Shown here in pieces: positions 1-8,525 of a stretch of DNA of 64,000 nucleotides. The notes under the pieces were generated by a model. It was not told the DNA's origin. It did not search any database and saw nothing but the letters and a program-made list of their open reading frames with translations. Made by a program: the position numbers and the translations under genes. Source of the stretch: Pseudomonas yangonensis (GTDB lineage: Bacteria > Pseudomonadota > Gammaproteobacteria > Pseudomonadales > Pseudomonadaceae); the NCBI RefSeq assembly GCF_009932725.1, contig NZ_BLJU01000009.1, forward strand, positions 157,731-221,730, written 5' to 3'. Position 1 is the first letter of the stretch; every line of letters starts with the position of its first letter.

Positions 1-776
1 AAGGCCTTGCCGCTGCCGAGCACGTCGTCACCCAGATAGCCGGCGGCCGTGGCGCGGGCAATGGTTTCGAGCAGTACCGCCTCGGCGTGCGGGTATTCCG
101 AACGCAGGTAGATGTAGCCCTTGGTGGCGCCGACGGCGAGACCGGCGATGGTCATGCCCTCGATCAGTACATAGGGGTCATCCTCCATCACCATACGGTC
201 GGAGAAGGTGCCCGAGTCGCCTTCGTCGGCATTGCAGACGATGTACTTCTGCTCGGCCTGGCAGCCAAGCACGGTGCGCCACTTGATGCCGGTGGGGAAT
301 GCCGCACCACCACGACCACGCAGGCCGGATTCGGTGACCTCGGCGACGATCGCCTCGGGCGTCATGCCGAGGGCGCGCTTGAGGCCACGGTAGCCGTCGT
401 GGGCGATGTAGTCCTCCAGCGACAGCGGGTCGGTGATGCCGACGCGGGCGAAGGTCAGGCGCTCCTGGCGCTTGAGATATTCGATTTCCTCGGTCAGGCC
501 GTGGCCCAGCGCATGTGCCTTGCCCTCGTGGAAACCGGCGTCGAACAGGCCGGCAACGTCGCGTGCCTTGACCGGGCCATAGGCGACACGACCGGCCGGC
601 GTGGCGACCTCGACCAGCGGCTCGAGCCAGAACAGCCCGCGAGAGCCGTTGCGCACCAGCTTCACTTCGATACCGCGCGCCGCGGCCTCGCCGACTATGG
701 CCTTGGCTACCTTGTCGGCGCCGAGGCTGAGCGCGGTGGCGTCGCGCGGGACGAAAATGGTAATGGACTCGCTCAT
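1..776 (-). CDS. fdsB: NAD-dependent formate dehydrogenase, beta (NuoF-like) subunit, 3' part outside the window
   Basis: Flavoprotein subunit of the soluble formate dehydrogenase; it holds FMN and passes electrons from formate oxidation to NAD+. The visible N-terminal 258 residues start MSESITIFVPRDA, have a thioredoxin-like N-terminal region, and then show the NuoF glycine-rich NADH/FMN motif GLRGRGGAAFPTGIKW and NADEGDSGTFSDR. The ATG overlaps the fdsG stop (ATGA), so the two are translationally coupled. The rest of the protein, with its iron-sulfur region, and the expected fdsA, fdsC and fdsD lie beyond position 1. A NuoF of respiratory complex I is unlikely because the upstream partner is a lone FdsG-type subunit with a dedicated divergent regulator. 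Confidence 0.9.
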   Translation of the reverse strand, partial: MSESITIFVPRDATALSLGADKVAKAIVGEAAARGIEVKLVRNGSRGLFWLEPLVEVATPAGRVAYGPVKARDVAGLFDAGFHEGKAHALGHGLTEEIEYLKRQERLTFARVGITDPLSLEDYIAHDGYRGLKRALGMTPEAIVAEVTESGLRGRGGAAFPTGIKWRTVLGCQAEQKYIVCNADEGDSGTFSDRMVMEDDPYVLIEGMTIAGLAVGATKGYIYLRSEYPHAEAVLLETIARATAAGYLGDDVLGSGKA

Positions 777-1267
777 GCCTGGGCCTCCTGTTCCGCCAGC
801 AGCGCCAGCACTTCCTCGGCGTCGACACGACCGTGCAGTTCGCCATTGAGCATCACGCTCGGTGCGCAGGCGCAGTTGCCCAGGCAGTACACCGGCTCGA
901 AACTGAGGCTGCCGTCCTCACGGGTCTCGCCCAGCGGCAGGCCGAGCTTGCTTTCCAGTTCAGCGGTCAGCGCCTTGACGCCCATCGACTGGCAGGCCTC
1001 GGCCTGACACAGCTTGAGCACCTGGCGACCGGGCGGCGTGGCGCGAAAATCGTGATAGAAGGTGACCACCCCGTGCACCTCGGCACGCGACAGGCAGAGG
1101 TCCTCGGCGATCAGCGGCAACAGCTCGGGCGGTACGGCGCCGAGGCGGTCCTGGATGTCGTGGAGGATGGGTAGCAGGGCGCCGGGCTGGCCGCGGTGGG
1201 CGGCAAGCACCTCACGGGCGACGGCCTCGCACTGCTCGGGGGCGAAGCGCTGGGGAAGAAGGGCCAT
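773..1267 (-). CDS. fdsG: NAD-dependent formate dehydrogenase, gamma (NuoE-like) subunit
   Basis: Small [2Fe-2S] thioredoxin-fold subunit (164 aa) of the soluble NAD-linked formate dehydrogenase, partner of FdsB. The four cluster ligands are visible: a first pair in KLCQAEACQSMG and a second pair in CLGNCACAPSVM, the NuoE/FdsG pattern. The ATG at 1267 is preceded by GGAG about 8 bases upstream. It is the first gene of a minus-strand operon that continues into fdsB through an ATGA overlap. Transcription diverges from the ModE/LysR-like regulator at 1466. Confidence 0.93.
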   Translation of the reverse strand: MALLPQRFAPEQCEAVAREVLAAHRGQPGALLPILHDIQDRLGAVPPELLPLIAEDLCLSRAEVHGVVTFYHDFRATPPGRQVLKLCQAEACQSMGVKALTAELESKLGLPLGETREDGSLSFEPVYCLGNCACAPSVMLNGELHGRVDAEEVLALLAEQEAQA

Positions 1268-1407
1268 GTTCGATGCTCCAGCCGGCGGCTATACCGGTAC
1301 TGTCAGGAGATAATCCGGCCAGTCACGGCTGCCGGTCGGCTTATCCCAGGCGGAGCCGCAAGGCTCGCCACATATGAAGTAAAGTTCTTATACTGGGTCG
1401 CAAAGCG

Positions 1408-1432
1408 CCCATGTGCTGCAAATTAGCATGGG
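1408..1432. promoter_or_regulatory. Inverted repeat in the fdsG/regulator intergenic region, candidate operator
   Basis: The 198-bp gap between the divergent fdsG and regulator genes contains an imperfect palindrome with arms CCCATGTGCT and AGCATGGG around a 7-base centre. The same gap holds two copies of ATATGAAG, near 1372 and 1449. Inference: this is where the divergent regulator acts on the fds promoter. No sequence match to a known operator was used. Confidence 0.4.
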
Positions 1433-1465
1433 AAATCGGCCGAACAAATATGAAGCCTTGAGCAT

Positions 1466-2554
1466 ATGATCAGCATCGACATTCAACCTCGCTGGCGTTT
1501 CCACCAACGCGACGGCAGCAGCCTCGATCCGCAGGGGCTGGAGTTGCTGCAGGCCGTGCACGACACCGGCAAGCTGACCGAGGCTGCCGCCCGCGTCGGC
1601 TATTCCTACCGCCACGCCTGGAACCTGCTGGGCAAATGGCAGGCATTCTTCGGCAGGCCCCTGATCGAGCTGGAGCGCGGCAAGGGCGCACGACTGGCAC
1701 CGCTGGGAGAAAAGCTGCTGTGGGCCGACCAGCGCATCCGCGCACGGCTGTCGCCGCAGCTGGACAACCTGGCCGGCGAGCTGGAGCTGGAACTGAACCG
1801 GGTGCTTCAGGCCAGCAACCCGGGCCTGCGCATCCATGCCAGCCATGGTTTCGCCGTGGCGGCACTGCGCGAATGGCTGGAACGCGACCCCAGCTGGCAG
1901 TGGGAGGTGCAATTTCGCAGCGGCAGCGAGGCGATGGTCGCCCTGCAGCGCCACGATTGCGAGGTGGCCGGCATGCACGTGCCGGCCGGGCCGCTCGGCG
2001 CGCTGAGCATGAGCCGCATCCAGCCCTGGCTGCGCCCCGATCAGCGGGTGATCACCTTCGTCGTGCGCACCCAGGGGCTGATGCTCGCCCCAGGTAACCC
2101 GCACGGCGTGCAAGGCCTGGCGGACCTGGCGCGCGGCGAGCTGCGCTTCGTCAATCGCGAACCAGGTTCGGGGACGCGCCTGCTGCTGCAGGACCTGCTA
2201 CAGCAGGGTGGTCTGGACAGCACGACCATCAAGGGTTTCCACAACGAGGAATTCACCCACGCCGCAGTGGCAGCCTTTGTGGCCAGCGGCATGGCCGATG
2301 TCGGCTTCGGCGTGGAAGCGGCGGCGCGCCAGTTCGGCCTGGACTTCATCCCCATGGCGCGCGAGCACTATTGCCTGCTGTGCCGCGAGGACAGCCTCGA
2401 GCTGCCGGCGATGGCCGCGCTGCTGCGAGTGCTGCAGAACCCGGAGTTCCAGGCGCGTATCGCTCAGTTGCCCGGCTATGCCCTGAGCCGCCCCGGTGAG
2501 GTGTTGCCATTGGCCCAGGCGCTGGAACAGTGGGGACGCGAGCCCCTGCTCTGA
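1466..2554 (+). CDS. ModE-type HTH regulator with periplasmic-binding-like ligand domain, probable fds regulator
   Basis: A 362-aa one-component regulator. Residues 1-100 are a ModE/LysR-like winged helix-turn-helix (LLQAVHDTGKLTEAAARVGY, then AWNLLGKW). Residues about 120-340 resemble a PBP-like substrate-binding domain of the molybdate/tungstate type, with phrases such as LRFVNREPGSGTRLLLQ and the C-terminal GMADVGFGVEAAARQFGLDF. Because it diverges from fdsG, and FdsA needs a molybdenum/tungsten cofactor, it probably senses an oxyanion or formate and controls the fds operon. This is context inference. The ATG at 1466 has only a weak Shine-Dalgarno sequence. Confidence 0.8.
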   Translation: MISIDIQPRWRFHQRDGSSLDPQGLELLQAVHDTGKLTEAAARVGYSYRHAWNLLGKWQAFFGRPLIELERGKGARLAPLGEKLLWADQRIRARLSPQLDNLAGELELELNRVLQASNPGLRIHASHGFAVAALREWLERDPSWQWEVQFRSGSEAMVALQRHDCEVAGMHVPAGPLGALSMSRIQPWLRPDQRVITFVVRTQGLMLAPGNPHGVQGLADLARGELRFVNREPGSGTRLLLQDLLQQGGLDSTTIKGFHNEEFTHAAVAAFVASGMADVGFGVEAAARQFGLDFIPMAREHYCLLCREDSLELPAMAALLRVLQNPEFQARIAQLPGYALSRPGEVLPLAQALEQWGREPLL

Positions 2555-2665
2555 GCATCACACCACATAATCCGACAGGCGGCTGCGCAGTGGGGAACCA
2601 CGGGCGAGCCGCTTGGGTCAATGGAGCAACTCCCGCCGCACTGCGGCTCCGTGATCGAGAAGCCT

Positions 2666-3109
2666 ATGAAGTCTCTACAGTTCCTCTTCCTTTCCCTTGG
2701 CCTGAGCAGCGGCGGTTTCGCCTTTGCCGGCAGCACCGAAGCGGGTTTGGGTGGCGCCCTCGGTGGCGCGGTGGGCGCGATGGTTGGCCAGCAGGTCGGT
2801 GGCAACACCGGGGCTGCAGTCGGCGCAGGCCTCGGCGGCGCGGCAGGCAGCATGGTCGGCGCTGATCGCCGCAGCCGCACCGAAGCCGCCATCGGCGGCG
2901 CGCTAGGCGCGGCAGGCGGCAACGTCGTGGGTCAGCAGGTCGGCGGCAATACCGGCGGCGTGGTTGGCGCCGCAGTAGGTGGCGGCGCTGGTGGCGCGCT
3001 GGGCAACTACATGGGCAATGCCAGCTACGACGATGACCGTCGTGACAAGCGTCGCCACTACCACGGCAAGAAGCACAAGAAGCACCACAAACACTGGCGC
3101 CGTCACTGA
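2666..3109 (+). CDS. Glycine-zipper envelope protein with basic His/Lys-rich tail
   Basis: A 147-aa exported protein. The start at MKSLQFLFLS is chosen because it gives a clean signal peptide ending near GGFAFAGS. The body repeats GGA(L/V)GGAVGAMVG-like units (glycine zipper, residues about 25-115), including two copies of VGQQVGGNTG, the pattern of small outer-membrane or envelope glycine-zipper proteins. The last 25 residues are strongly basic (DKRRHYHGKKHKKHHKHW) and could bind anionic envelope polymers or metals; this is inference. Its stop overlaps the end of the convergent DUF4824 gene by 7 bases. Confidence 0.8.
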   Translation: MKSLQFLFLSLGLSSGGFAFAGSTEAGLGGALGGAVGAMVGQQVGGNTGAAVGAGLGGAAGSMVGADRRSRTEAAIGGALGAAGGNVVGQQVGGNTGGVVGAAVGGGAGGALGNYMGNASYDDDRRDKRRHYHGKKHKKHHKHWRRH

Positions 3110-3858
3110 CCGACGCCGATCAACCAGGGCTCATGGCGCTGGCCGAAGGCAACTTCGACCTGCACCTTGGGCCTTTTTTCGTCATGGGCGCGCAGCCGCC
3201 ATTGAGCGAAGGCCTCCCGGTAGCGTCTGGGCACGCTGATGCGATCACTCTCCAGCACTACGCTGGCACTGTAGTTGGGCATGTCGCCGTAGCGATAGGG
3301 GGTCAGGCGACCAGCCAGAATGACCTGGCGCTGACGATCCGGCCAGGCCTGGCGCAGAGCTTCGGCGTCCAGGCCGGCATCCACCAGCATCAGACGCGTG
3401 GCCTGCTGCTGCTCGTGCCGCAGTTCGAGCCGGCGCTGATCGCGCTGTTGGCGCAAGCTCTCGTCTTGCGGTCGTAAGGCCAGCACCGCCTGGGCACTGG
3501 CCAGTGCGGCCTTGGCCCGCTCGACCTGCTTTCGATAGCTCGGCCCGTCCAGTTCCAGCACCAGCCACAGCGGCCGCTCCGCGCTGCGGCCCAGGTCGTT
3601 CGGCGCAAAACCCAGTTCCCGCAGCTTGGCCTCGTCCAGCCAGGACCAGTCGGCATCCGCCTGGCGCCAGGCCAGTTGCAGACGCAGGCCGCTGTTCTCT
3701 TCGCCGCGCAGCCAGCTGTCGTAGGGCAGCTGGATTTCCCGCTCGCTCAATTGCAGTTGCGCCTGCGGCTCACCGCTGCGGTTGTACCAGACGCCCGCGA
3801 GGGCCACGGCATTGCTCGCCAGGATCAGCCCGATACCGAGCCAAAGTGGGCGATTCAT
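3103..3858 (-). CDS. DUF4824-type protein, membrane anchored
   Basis: A 251-aa protein starting MNRPLWLGIGLILASN. One N-terminal transmembrane/signal-anchor segment (residues about 4-24) is followed by a soluble region presumably in the periplasm. It resembles DUF4824 proteins, which commonly sit next to a DUF2157 membrane protein, as here. The ATG overlaps the stop of the DUF2157 gene (ATGA), so the two are co-translated. Function unknown. A longer in-frame upstream extension exists but would run through the DUF2157 gene and is rejected. Confidence 0.75.
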   Translation of the reverse strand: MNRPLWLGIGLILASNAVALAGVWYNRSGEPQAQLQLSEREIQLPYDSWLRGEENSGLRLQLAWRQADADWSWLDEAKLRELGFAPNDLGRSAERPLWLVLELDGPSYRKQVERAKAALASAQAVLALRPQDESLRQQRDQRRLELRHEQQQATRLMLVDAGLDAEALRQAWPDRQRQVILAGRLTPYRYGDMPNYSASVVLESDRISVPRRYREAFAQWRLRAHDEKRPKVQVEVAFGQRHEPWLIGVGQ

Positions 3859-4910
3859 GCTGCACCTCCACGGCGCCAGCGCTGCAGCATGACCAGCAAC
3901 AACAGTGCGATCAGCCCGAGCAGGAGGAAGAACAGGTAGCGTGGCAGCAGCTCCCACCACCAGTCGAACAGCTTGCTGAACAGCAGCACCAGGGCGAAGC
4001 CCAACCCGGTATTGACCACCTCGGCCCAGCCGCGGCGTACGCCCAGCCAGATCACCAGCCCCGCCAGGACGAAGCCCAGCGTCTGGTAGAAGGCCTCCAC
4101 CCAGCGCGCTGGCCAATCGAGGTAGCTGCCCTGGCCCCAGTAGCTGAGGATCAGGACCGGCCCGAACAGGTACAGCAAGCCGACCACCCGATAGCAGGCG
4201 GCGAAACCGATCCGTCGCGTCTGATCGATGAACTGTGGCAGCACGAACAGCAGCGCGGCAGGCAGGAAGTTCTCCGGGTGGTCATCCAGCGACCACCAGT
4301 ACAAGCCCGTCCAGTCGTTCAACCGCGCAGCGAGGAACAGGCCGAAGCACAGCAACGCCGTGACCAGCAGCAGGCGCTGACGGCATTGATAGGCCAGCAA
4401 TAGCGCCAGCGCACCCCAGGGCAACAGGGCTTTGTCCGAGGGCGTGATATTGAAGATCTGCCCGAGCATCGACAGATTGAGCACGAAGCAGACGAATGCC
4501 AGCACCGCGGCCAGCTTGGCGTAGTAACCGGAGGCGTCGCGCGCCTGCAACCAGAAGCACAGCAGCAGACTGCCCAGTGAGCTGCCGAGCAGCACAGCGA
4601 CCTGCACACCGGCATCGAACAGGCCCCAGAACTGGTAGAAGAGAAAGAACAACCCGGCTGCCAGGGCCAGCGCACCGACCAGTGAGGCCAGGCGCATGCC
4701 CAGCGACAGCTGGCGCGCGCGGGCATCGGCGTCGATGTCCAGAGTTTGTCGGTAGTGCGCCAGCAACTGCTCGTGATAGGCAGTCAGGCCCTGCTCCTGC
4801 TCGGTGCTCAGCTGCAACACCTGCTCGCGGTGCAGCTCGGCCAGCTCGGCGCGGAACGCAGCGATGCGCTCGGCACGGCGTTGCGCCTGCTCGCGTTGCA
4901 GATCGGACAT
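3855..4910 (-). CDS. DUF2157 polytopic membrane protein
   Basis: A 351-aa protein starting MSDLQREQAQRRAER. A charged, helical cytoplasmic N-terminus (about 70 residues) is followed by roughly ten hydrophobic segments, for example ALALAAGLFFLFYQFWGLF and YLFFLLLGLIALLLLVML. This is the DUF2157 architecture. The start at 4910 is supported by GGGAG just upstream. It is the first gene of a two-gene unit with the DUF4824 protein. The role is unknown; a stress-related membrane complex is only a guess. Confidence 0.78.
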   Translation of the reverse strand: MSDLQREQAQRRAERIAAFRAELAELHREQVLQLSTEQEQGLTAYHEQLLAHYRQTLDIDADARARQLSLGMRLASLVGALALAAGLFFLFYQFWGLFDAGVQVAVLLGSSLGSLLLCFWLQARDASGYYAKLAAVLAFVCFVLNLSMLGQIFNITPSDKALLPWGALALLLAYQCRQRLLLVTALLCFGLFLAARLNDWTGLYWWSLDDHPENFLPAALLFVLPQFIDQTRRIGFAACYRVVGLLYLFGPVLILSYWGQGSYLDWPARWVEAFYQTLGFVLAGLVIWLGVRRGWAEVVNTGLGFALVLLFSKLFDWWWELLPRYLFFLLLGLIALLLLVMLQRWRRGGAA

Positions 4911-4952
4911 GGGCACTCCCCGGCGGCATGAATCGCCACAGCCTAGCACGCC

Positions 4953-5387
4953 TCAGGCGGCCAGCAGACGCTCCAGCGCCGAGCGCAGCGGCTCGGGGAT
5001 GCTCACCGGACGATTGCTCGCCCGATCGACGAACACATGAACGAAACGCCCGGCGGCGCAGGCCTGCTCCTCACCGGCCCTGAAGATCGCCAGCTCGTAC
5101 TGCACCGAACTGTTGCCCAGCTTGCCGACGCGCAGACCGACCTCGATAGCGTCAGGGAAAGCGATGGAGGCGAAGTAGTCGCAGCTGGAGCTGACCACGA
5201 AGCCGACCACTTCGCCGCCATGAATATCCAGCCCGCCCTCGGCGATCAGGTAGGCATTCACCGCGCTGTCGAAGTAGCTGTAGTAGGTCACGTTGTTGAC
5301 GTGGCCGTAGATGTCGTTGTCGTGCCAGCGCGTGGTGATCGGCTGGAAGTGGCGGTAGTCGCCACGCAGATGTTGGGGTTGGCTCAT
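4953..5387 (-). CDS. Hotdog-fold acyl-CoA thioesterase (YbgC/4-hydroxybenzoyl-CoA thioesterase type)
   Basis: A 144-aa single hotdog domain. The family signature is visible at residues about 20-40, [20 protein letters not shown], including the catalytic-type Asp followed by GHVNN. It probably hydrolyses short or aryl acyl-CoA esters in the cytoplasm. It stands alone on the minus strand. Downstream lies a palindromic repeat (5407-5465 is on its promoter side), and the next gene, an iron alcohol dehydrogenase, is separated from it by that repeat. Substrate not predictable. Confidence 0.88.
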   Translation of the reverse strand: MSQPQHLRGDYRHFQPITTRWHDNDIYGHVNNVTYYSYFDSAVNAYLIAEGGLDIHGGEVVGFVVSSSCDYFASIAFPDAIEVGLRVGKLGNSSVQYELAIFRAGEEQACAAGRFVHVFVDRASNRPVSIPEPLRSALERLLAA

Positions 5388-5406
5388 GATGATCCTTGGG
5401 TTGGTA

Positions 5407-5465
5407 TCGCGGCTAAAGCCCCTCCCACAAATCTCGCGGATCTGTGGGAGGGGCTTTAACCGCGA
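5407..5465. repeat. Palindromic repeat, family B (GTGGGAGGGGCTTTA type)
   Basis: Two near-perfect arms, TCGCGGCTAAAGCCCCTCCC and its reverse complement GGGAGGGGCTTTAACCGCGA, separated by about 15 bases. The same arms recur at 44764-44818 and 60041-60092, and in degenerate form around 18815-18940. It fills most of the gap between two genes and could fold as a long hairpin in RNA. Confidence 0.9.
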
Positions 5466-5471
5466 CCTGAA

Positions 5472-6635
5472 TCAATAGGCAGCCTGATAAATGGCCAGCG
5501 CCTGCTGCTCGTTCATCTCGCGCGGATTGTTCACCAGCAGGCGCTGCTGCAGCATGGCGTCCGCCGCCAGGGTGGGCAACATGGCCTCGCTCACTCCGGC
5601 GTCGCGCAGCCGCGTCGGCAGGCCGCTGCGCTGACTGAACGCTGCCAGCGCCTCGATCAGTTGCTCGGTCTGCGCTGCGGCATTGCCGGCCCGCAACTGC
5701 TCGCCCAATACCAGCGGCGCCAGCTCGGCGTACAGCGGCGCGGCCACCGGCGCGTTGAAGGCCAGCACCTGCGGCAGCACCAGAGCATTGGACAGCCCGT
5801 GGGGAATATGGAAATGCCCGCCCAGGGGGTAGGCCAGCGCATGTACCGCTGCCACCGGCGCGTTGGCGAAGGCCTGCCCGGCCAGGCAGGCGCCGAGCAG
5901 CATGGCCTGGCGCGCCTCGCGGTTGCCGCCGTTGCGCACCACCTCATCGAGGTTGGCCGCCAGCAGGCGCAGCGCTTCGCGCGCCAGCAAATCGGAAAGC
6001 GGGTTCTTCTTCAGCGCGCTGGTATAGGCCTCGATGGCATGCACCATGGCGTCGATGCCGGTGGCGGCGGTGACCGCAGGCGGCAGGCCGAGGGTCAGGT
6101 CGGCATCGAGCAGGGCCAGATCCGGCAACAGCAGCGGCGAAACCACGCCCATCTTGGTGGTCTCGCCGGTGGTGACGATGGCGATTGGCGTCACCTCGGA
6201 GCCAGTGCCGGCGGTGGTCGGCACCTGGATCAGCGGCAGGCGCCGCCCGCGGGCATTGCCCACGCCGTAGATCTCGCTCAGCGCCTGGCCGCAGTCGGGA
6301 TGCGCCAGCAAGGCCACCAGCTTGGCCACGTCCATCGAGCTGCCGCCGCCGAAACCGACTACCAGCTCCGCCTGCAGTTCGCGGGCCTGGGCCACGGCGG
6401 CCAGCACCACGGCCTCGGGCGGATCGGCCAGCACCTGGTCGAATACCTGCACGCCCATACCGGCGCGGGCGAAGCCCGGCAGCAGGGGCTCCAGCAGGCC
6501 GAGGCGGGTGATGCCGGGATCGGTGACGATCAGCACGCGCTGCGCGCCGCGCTCGCGGCATAGGTCGGCCAGACGCAGGCTGGCACCGGATTCGCAGAGC
6601 ATCTGCGCGGTAGTGGCGAAGCTGAAGGGATGCAT
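5472..6635 (-). CDS. Iron-containing alcohol dehydrogenase
   Basis: A 387-aa group III (iron-type) NAD(P)-dependent alcohol dehydrogenase. Visible motifs are the dinucleotide loop VGFGGGSSMDVAKL, TTAGTGSEVTPIAI, IDAMVHAIEAYTS, and the metal-binding region AYPLGGHFHIPHGLSNALVL with the conserved histidines. The start at MHPFSFATTAQ (6635) is supported by GAGGAG immediately upstream and gives the usual family length. It is followed downstream by family-B repeat DNA and preceded by a family-A REP, so it is probably its own transcription unit. The alcohol or aldehyde substrate cannot be told. Confidence 0.92.
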   Translation of the reverse strand: MHPFSFATTAQMLCESGASLRLADLCRERGAQRVLIVTDPGITRLGLLEPLLPGFARAGMGVQVFDQVLADPPEAVVLAAVAQARELQAELVVGFGGGSSMDVAKLVALLAHPDCGQALSEIYGVGNARGRRLPLIQVPTTAGTGSEVTPIAIVTTGETTKMGVVSPLLLPDLALLDADLTLGLPPAVTAATGIDAMVHAIEAYTSALKKNPLSDLLAREALRLLAANLDEVVRNGGNREARQAMLLGACLAGQAFANAPVAAVHALAYPLGGHFHIPHGLSNALVLPQVLAFNAPVAAPLYAELAPLVLGEQLRAGNAAAQTEQLIEALAAFSQRSGLPTRLRDAGVSEAMLPTLAADAMLQQRLLVNNPREMNEQQALAIYQAAY

Positions 6636-6651
6636 GGGGTGCTCCTCTTGT

Positions 6652-6713
6652 TGTAGCCCGGATGCTATCCGGGGTCGGTCAGGCAAATTTCCCCGGATTG
6701 CATCCGGGCTACA
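6652..6713. repeat. REP-like palindrome, family A (GTAGCCCGGATGCAATCCGGG type)
   Basis: Inverted arms TGTAGCCCGGATGCTATCCG and CGGATTGCATCCGGGCTACA with a short AT-richer loop. Other copies lie at 24602-24660, 38521-38580 and 57270-57328, and a half copy at about 60106-60129. It sits between the iron alcohol dehydrogenase and the acyl-CoA dehydrogenase genes. Confidence 0.93.
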
Positions 6714-6734
6714 CCGCTCCTACAGACATCTCCG

Positions 6735-8525
6735 CTAAAAGGCGAAACTGCCCTCATCCATGGCCATCAAACAATCCGCGCCGCCCAGCAGGGCTTCGCG
6801 GTGCGCGCTGGCGCGCGGCAGCACGCGGCGCAGATAGAACTCGGCGCCGTGCAGCTTGGCCTGGTAGAACGCGGCCTCGCCGCTGCCCGCTTCCAGCCCA
6901 TCCTGCGCCCGCGCCGCGGCCTGCAGCCAGAAACCGGCGAGCAGCACGTAGGCCGAGTACTGGAGAAAATCCACCGAAGTGGCACCGATCTCCTGCGTAT
7001 CGCGCTGGCATGCGGCGAGCACTTGCGTGCTCAGCTCGCGCCATTCGCCAATACGCGCCTGCACGACGGTCGCCATTTCCTTTAGCGCCGGGCGCGTGGT
7101 CTGGGCATCGCACAGCGCGCTGAACTCTGCCTGCAGCGCGCTCAATTCGGCGCCGCCGTCACCCAGCAGCTTACGGCGAATGTAGTCCAGCGCCTGGATG
7201 CCGTTGGTGCCTTCGTACAGCTGGGTGATGCGGCTGTCGCGCATCAGCTGCTCCATGCCCCATTCGCGGATGAAACCGTGCCCACCGTAGACCTGCACGC
7301 CATGACTGGCCACCTCCTGGCCCATGTCGGTGAAGAACGCCTTGACGATGGGGATCAGCAGCGCCGCGCGCTTGCCGGCCGCCTTGCGCGCATCGGCCGA
7401 CTCGGCGCCGTGCTCCAGATCCAGTTGGCGTGCAGTGTAGGCAGCGAGCATGCGACTGCCCTCGACCAGGGTCTTTTGCGTGAGCAGCATGCGCCGCACG
7501 TCGGGGTGAACGATGATCGGATCGGCCGCCTTGTCAGGCGCCTGCACACCCGCCAGGCCACGCGACTGCAGGCGCTCGCGGGCATAACGCAGCGCACCCT
7601 GGAAGGCCGCCTCGCCAATGCCGAGGCCCTGCAGGCCGACCTGAAAGCGCGCGTCGTTCATCATTGTGAACATGCAGGCCAGACCCTGGTTGGCCTCGCC
7701 CACCAGCCAACCGGTGGCGCCGTCGAAGTTCATCACGCAGGTGGAGGCGCCCTTGATGCCCATCTTGTGCTCGATGGCCCCGCACGACAGGCTGTTGCGT
7801 TCGCCAGGCGTACCATCGGCGGCGGCGATAAATTTTGGCACCAGCAGCAGCGAAATGCCCTTCACGCCAGCCGGTGCATCGGGCAGGCGCGCCAGCACCA
7901 GGTGGATGATGTTCTCGGAGAAATCCTGCTCGCCGCCGCTGATGAAGATCTTGCTGCCGCTGACCTTGTAGCTGCCGTCGGCCTGCGGCTCGGCGCGGGT
8001 GCGCAGCAGGGCCAGGTCGGTGCCGGCCTGCGGCTCGGTCAGGCACATGGTGCCGGTCCACTGGCCGCTGACCAGCTTGCTGAGGTACTGCTGTTTCAGC
8101 GTTTCGCTGCCGTGCTTGTGCAGCGCCAATACGGCGCCTTCGGTCAGCCCGGAGTAGACGCGGAAGGACAGCGAGGCGCCCATCAGCATCTCGTGAAAGG
8201 CGAAGGCCACCAGCTGCGGAAAGCCCTGGCCGCCGTACTCCACCGGCCCGGTCATGCTCGCCCAGCCGTTGTCCACGTATTGCCGGTAGGCCTCGGCAAA
8301 GCCCTTGGGCGTGCTGACCTGACCATTCTCCAGGCGGCAGCCCTCCTCGTCGCTGTTGCGATTGAGCGGGGCGATCTCACCCGCGGCGAAGGCTGCCGCC
8401 TCCTCCAGCACACCGTCGATGAGCTCGCGATCCAGGCCGTTGCCCAGGCGCTCGCAGTGGCCGGCAGCGTCGAACAGTTCGTGCAGCACGAAGCGCATAT
8501 CGCGCAATGGCGCCTGATAACTCAT
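6735..8525 (-). CDS. Acyl-CoA dehydrogenase, long (about 600 aa) DmdC-like family
   Basis: A 596-aa FAD enzyme that introduces the alpha-beta double bond in an acyl-CoA. Family features: MCLTEPQAGTDLALLRTRA, the FAD-binding stretch GVQVYGGHGFIREWGMEQLM, and QLYEGTNGIQALDYI with the catalytic-type Glu. It also has the extra C-terminal domain that marks the 3-methylmercaptopropionyl-CoA dehydrogenase/DmdC-like branch. The ATG overlaps the stop of the 3-hydroxyacyl-CoA dehydrogenase upstream (ATGA), so the two enzymes form a small beta-oxidation operon. The true substrate is unknown, and DMSP use is not implied. Confidence 0.9.
   Translation of the reverse strand: MSYQAPLRDMRFVLHELFDAAGHCERLGNGLDRELIDGVLEEAAAFAAGEIAPLNRNSDEEGCRLENGQVSTPKGFAEAYRQYVDNGWASMTGPVEYGGQGFPQLVAFAFHEMLMGASLSFRVYSGLTEGAVLALHKHGSETLKQQYLSKLVSGQWTGTMCLTEPQAGTDLALLRTRAEPQADGSYKVSGSKIFISGGEQDFSENIIHLVLARLPDAPAGVKGISLLLVPKFIAAADGTPGERNSLSCGAIEHKMGIKGASTCVMNFDGATGWLVGEANQGLACMFTMMNDARFQVGLQGLGIGEAAFQGALRYARERLQSRGLAGVQAPDKAADPIIVHPDVRRMLLTQKTLVEGSRMLAAYTARQLDLEHGAESADARKAAGKRAALLIPIVKAFFTDMGQEVASHGVQVYGGHGFIREWGMEQLMRDSRITQLYEGTNGIQALDYIRRKLLGDGGAELSALQAEFSALCDAQTTRPALKEMATVVQARIGEWRELSTQVLAACQRDTQEIGATSVDFLQYSAYVLLAGFWLQAAARAQDGLEAGSGEAAFYQAKLHGAEFYLRRVLPRASAHREALLGGADCLMAMDEGSFAF

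Noticed and set aside
3855..4116. Longer N-terminus for the DUF4824 protein
   Set aside because: The upstream in-frame extension is Gly/Arg/Ala-rich and overlaps the DUF2157 coding region; the ATGA overlap gives a better start.
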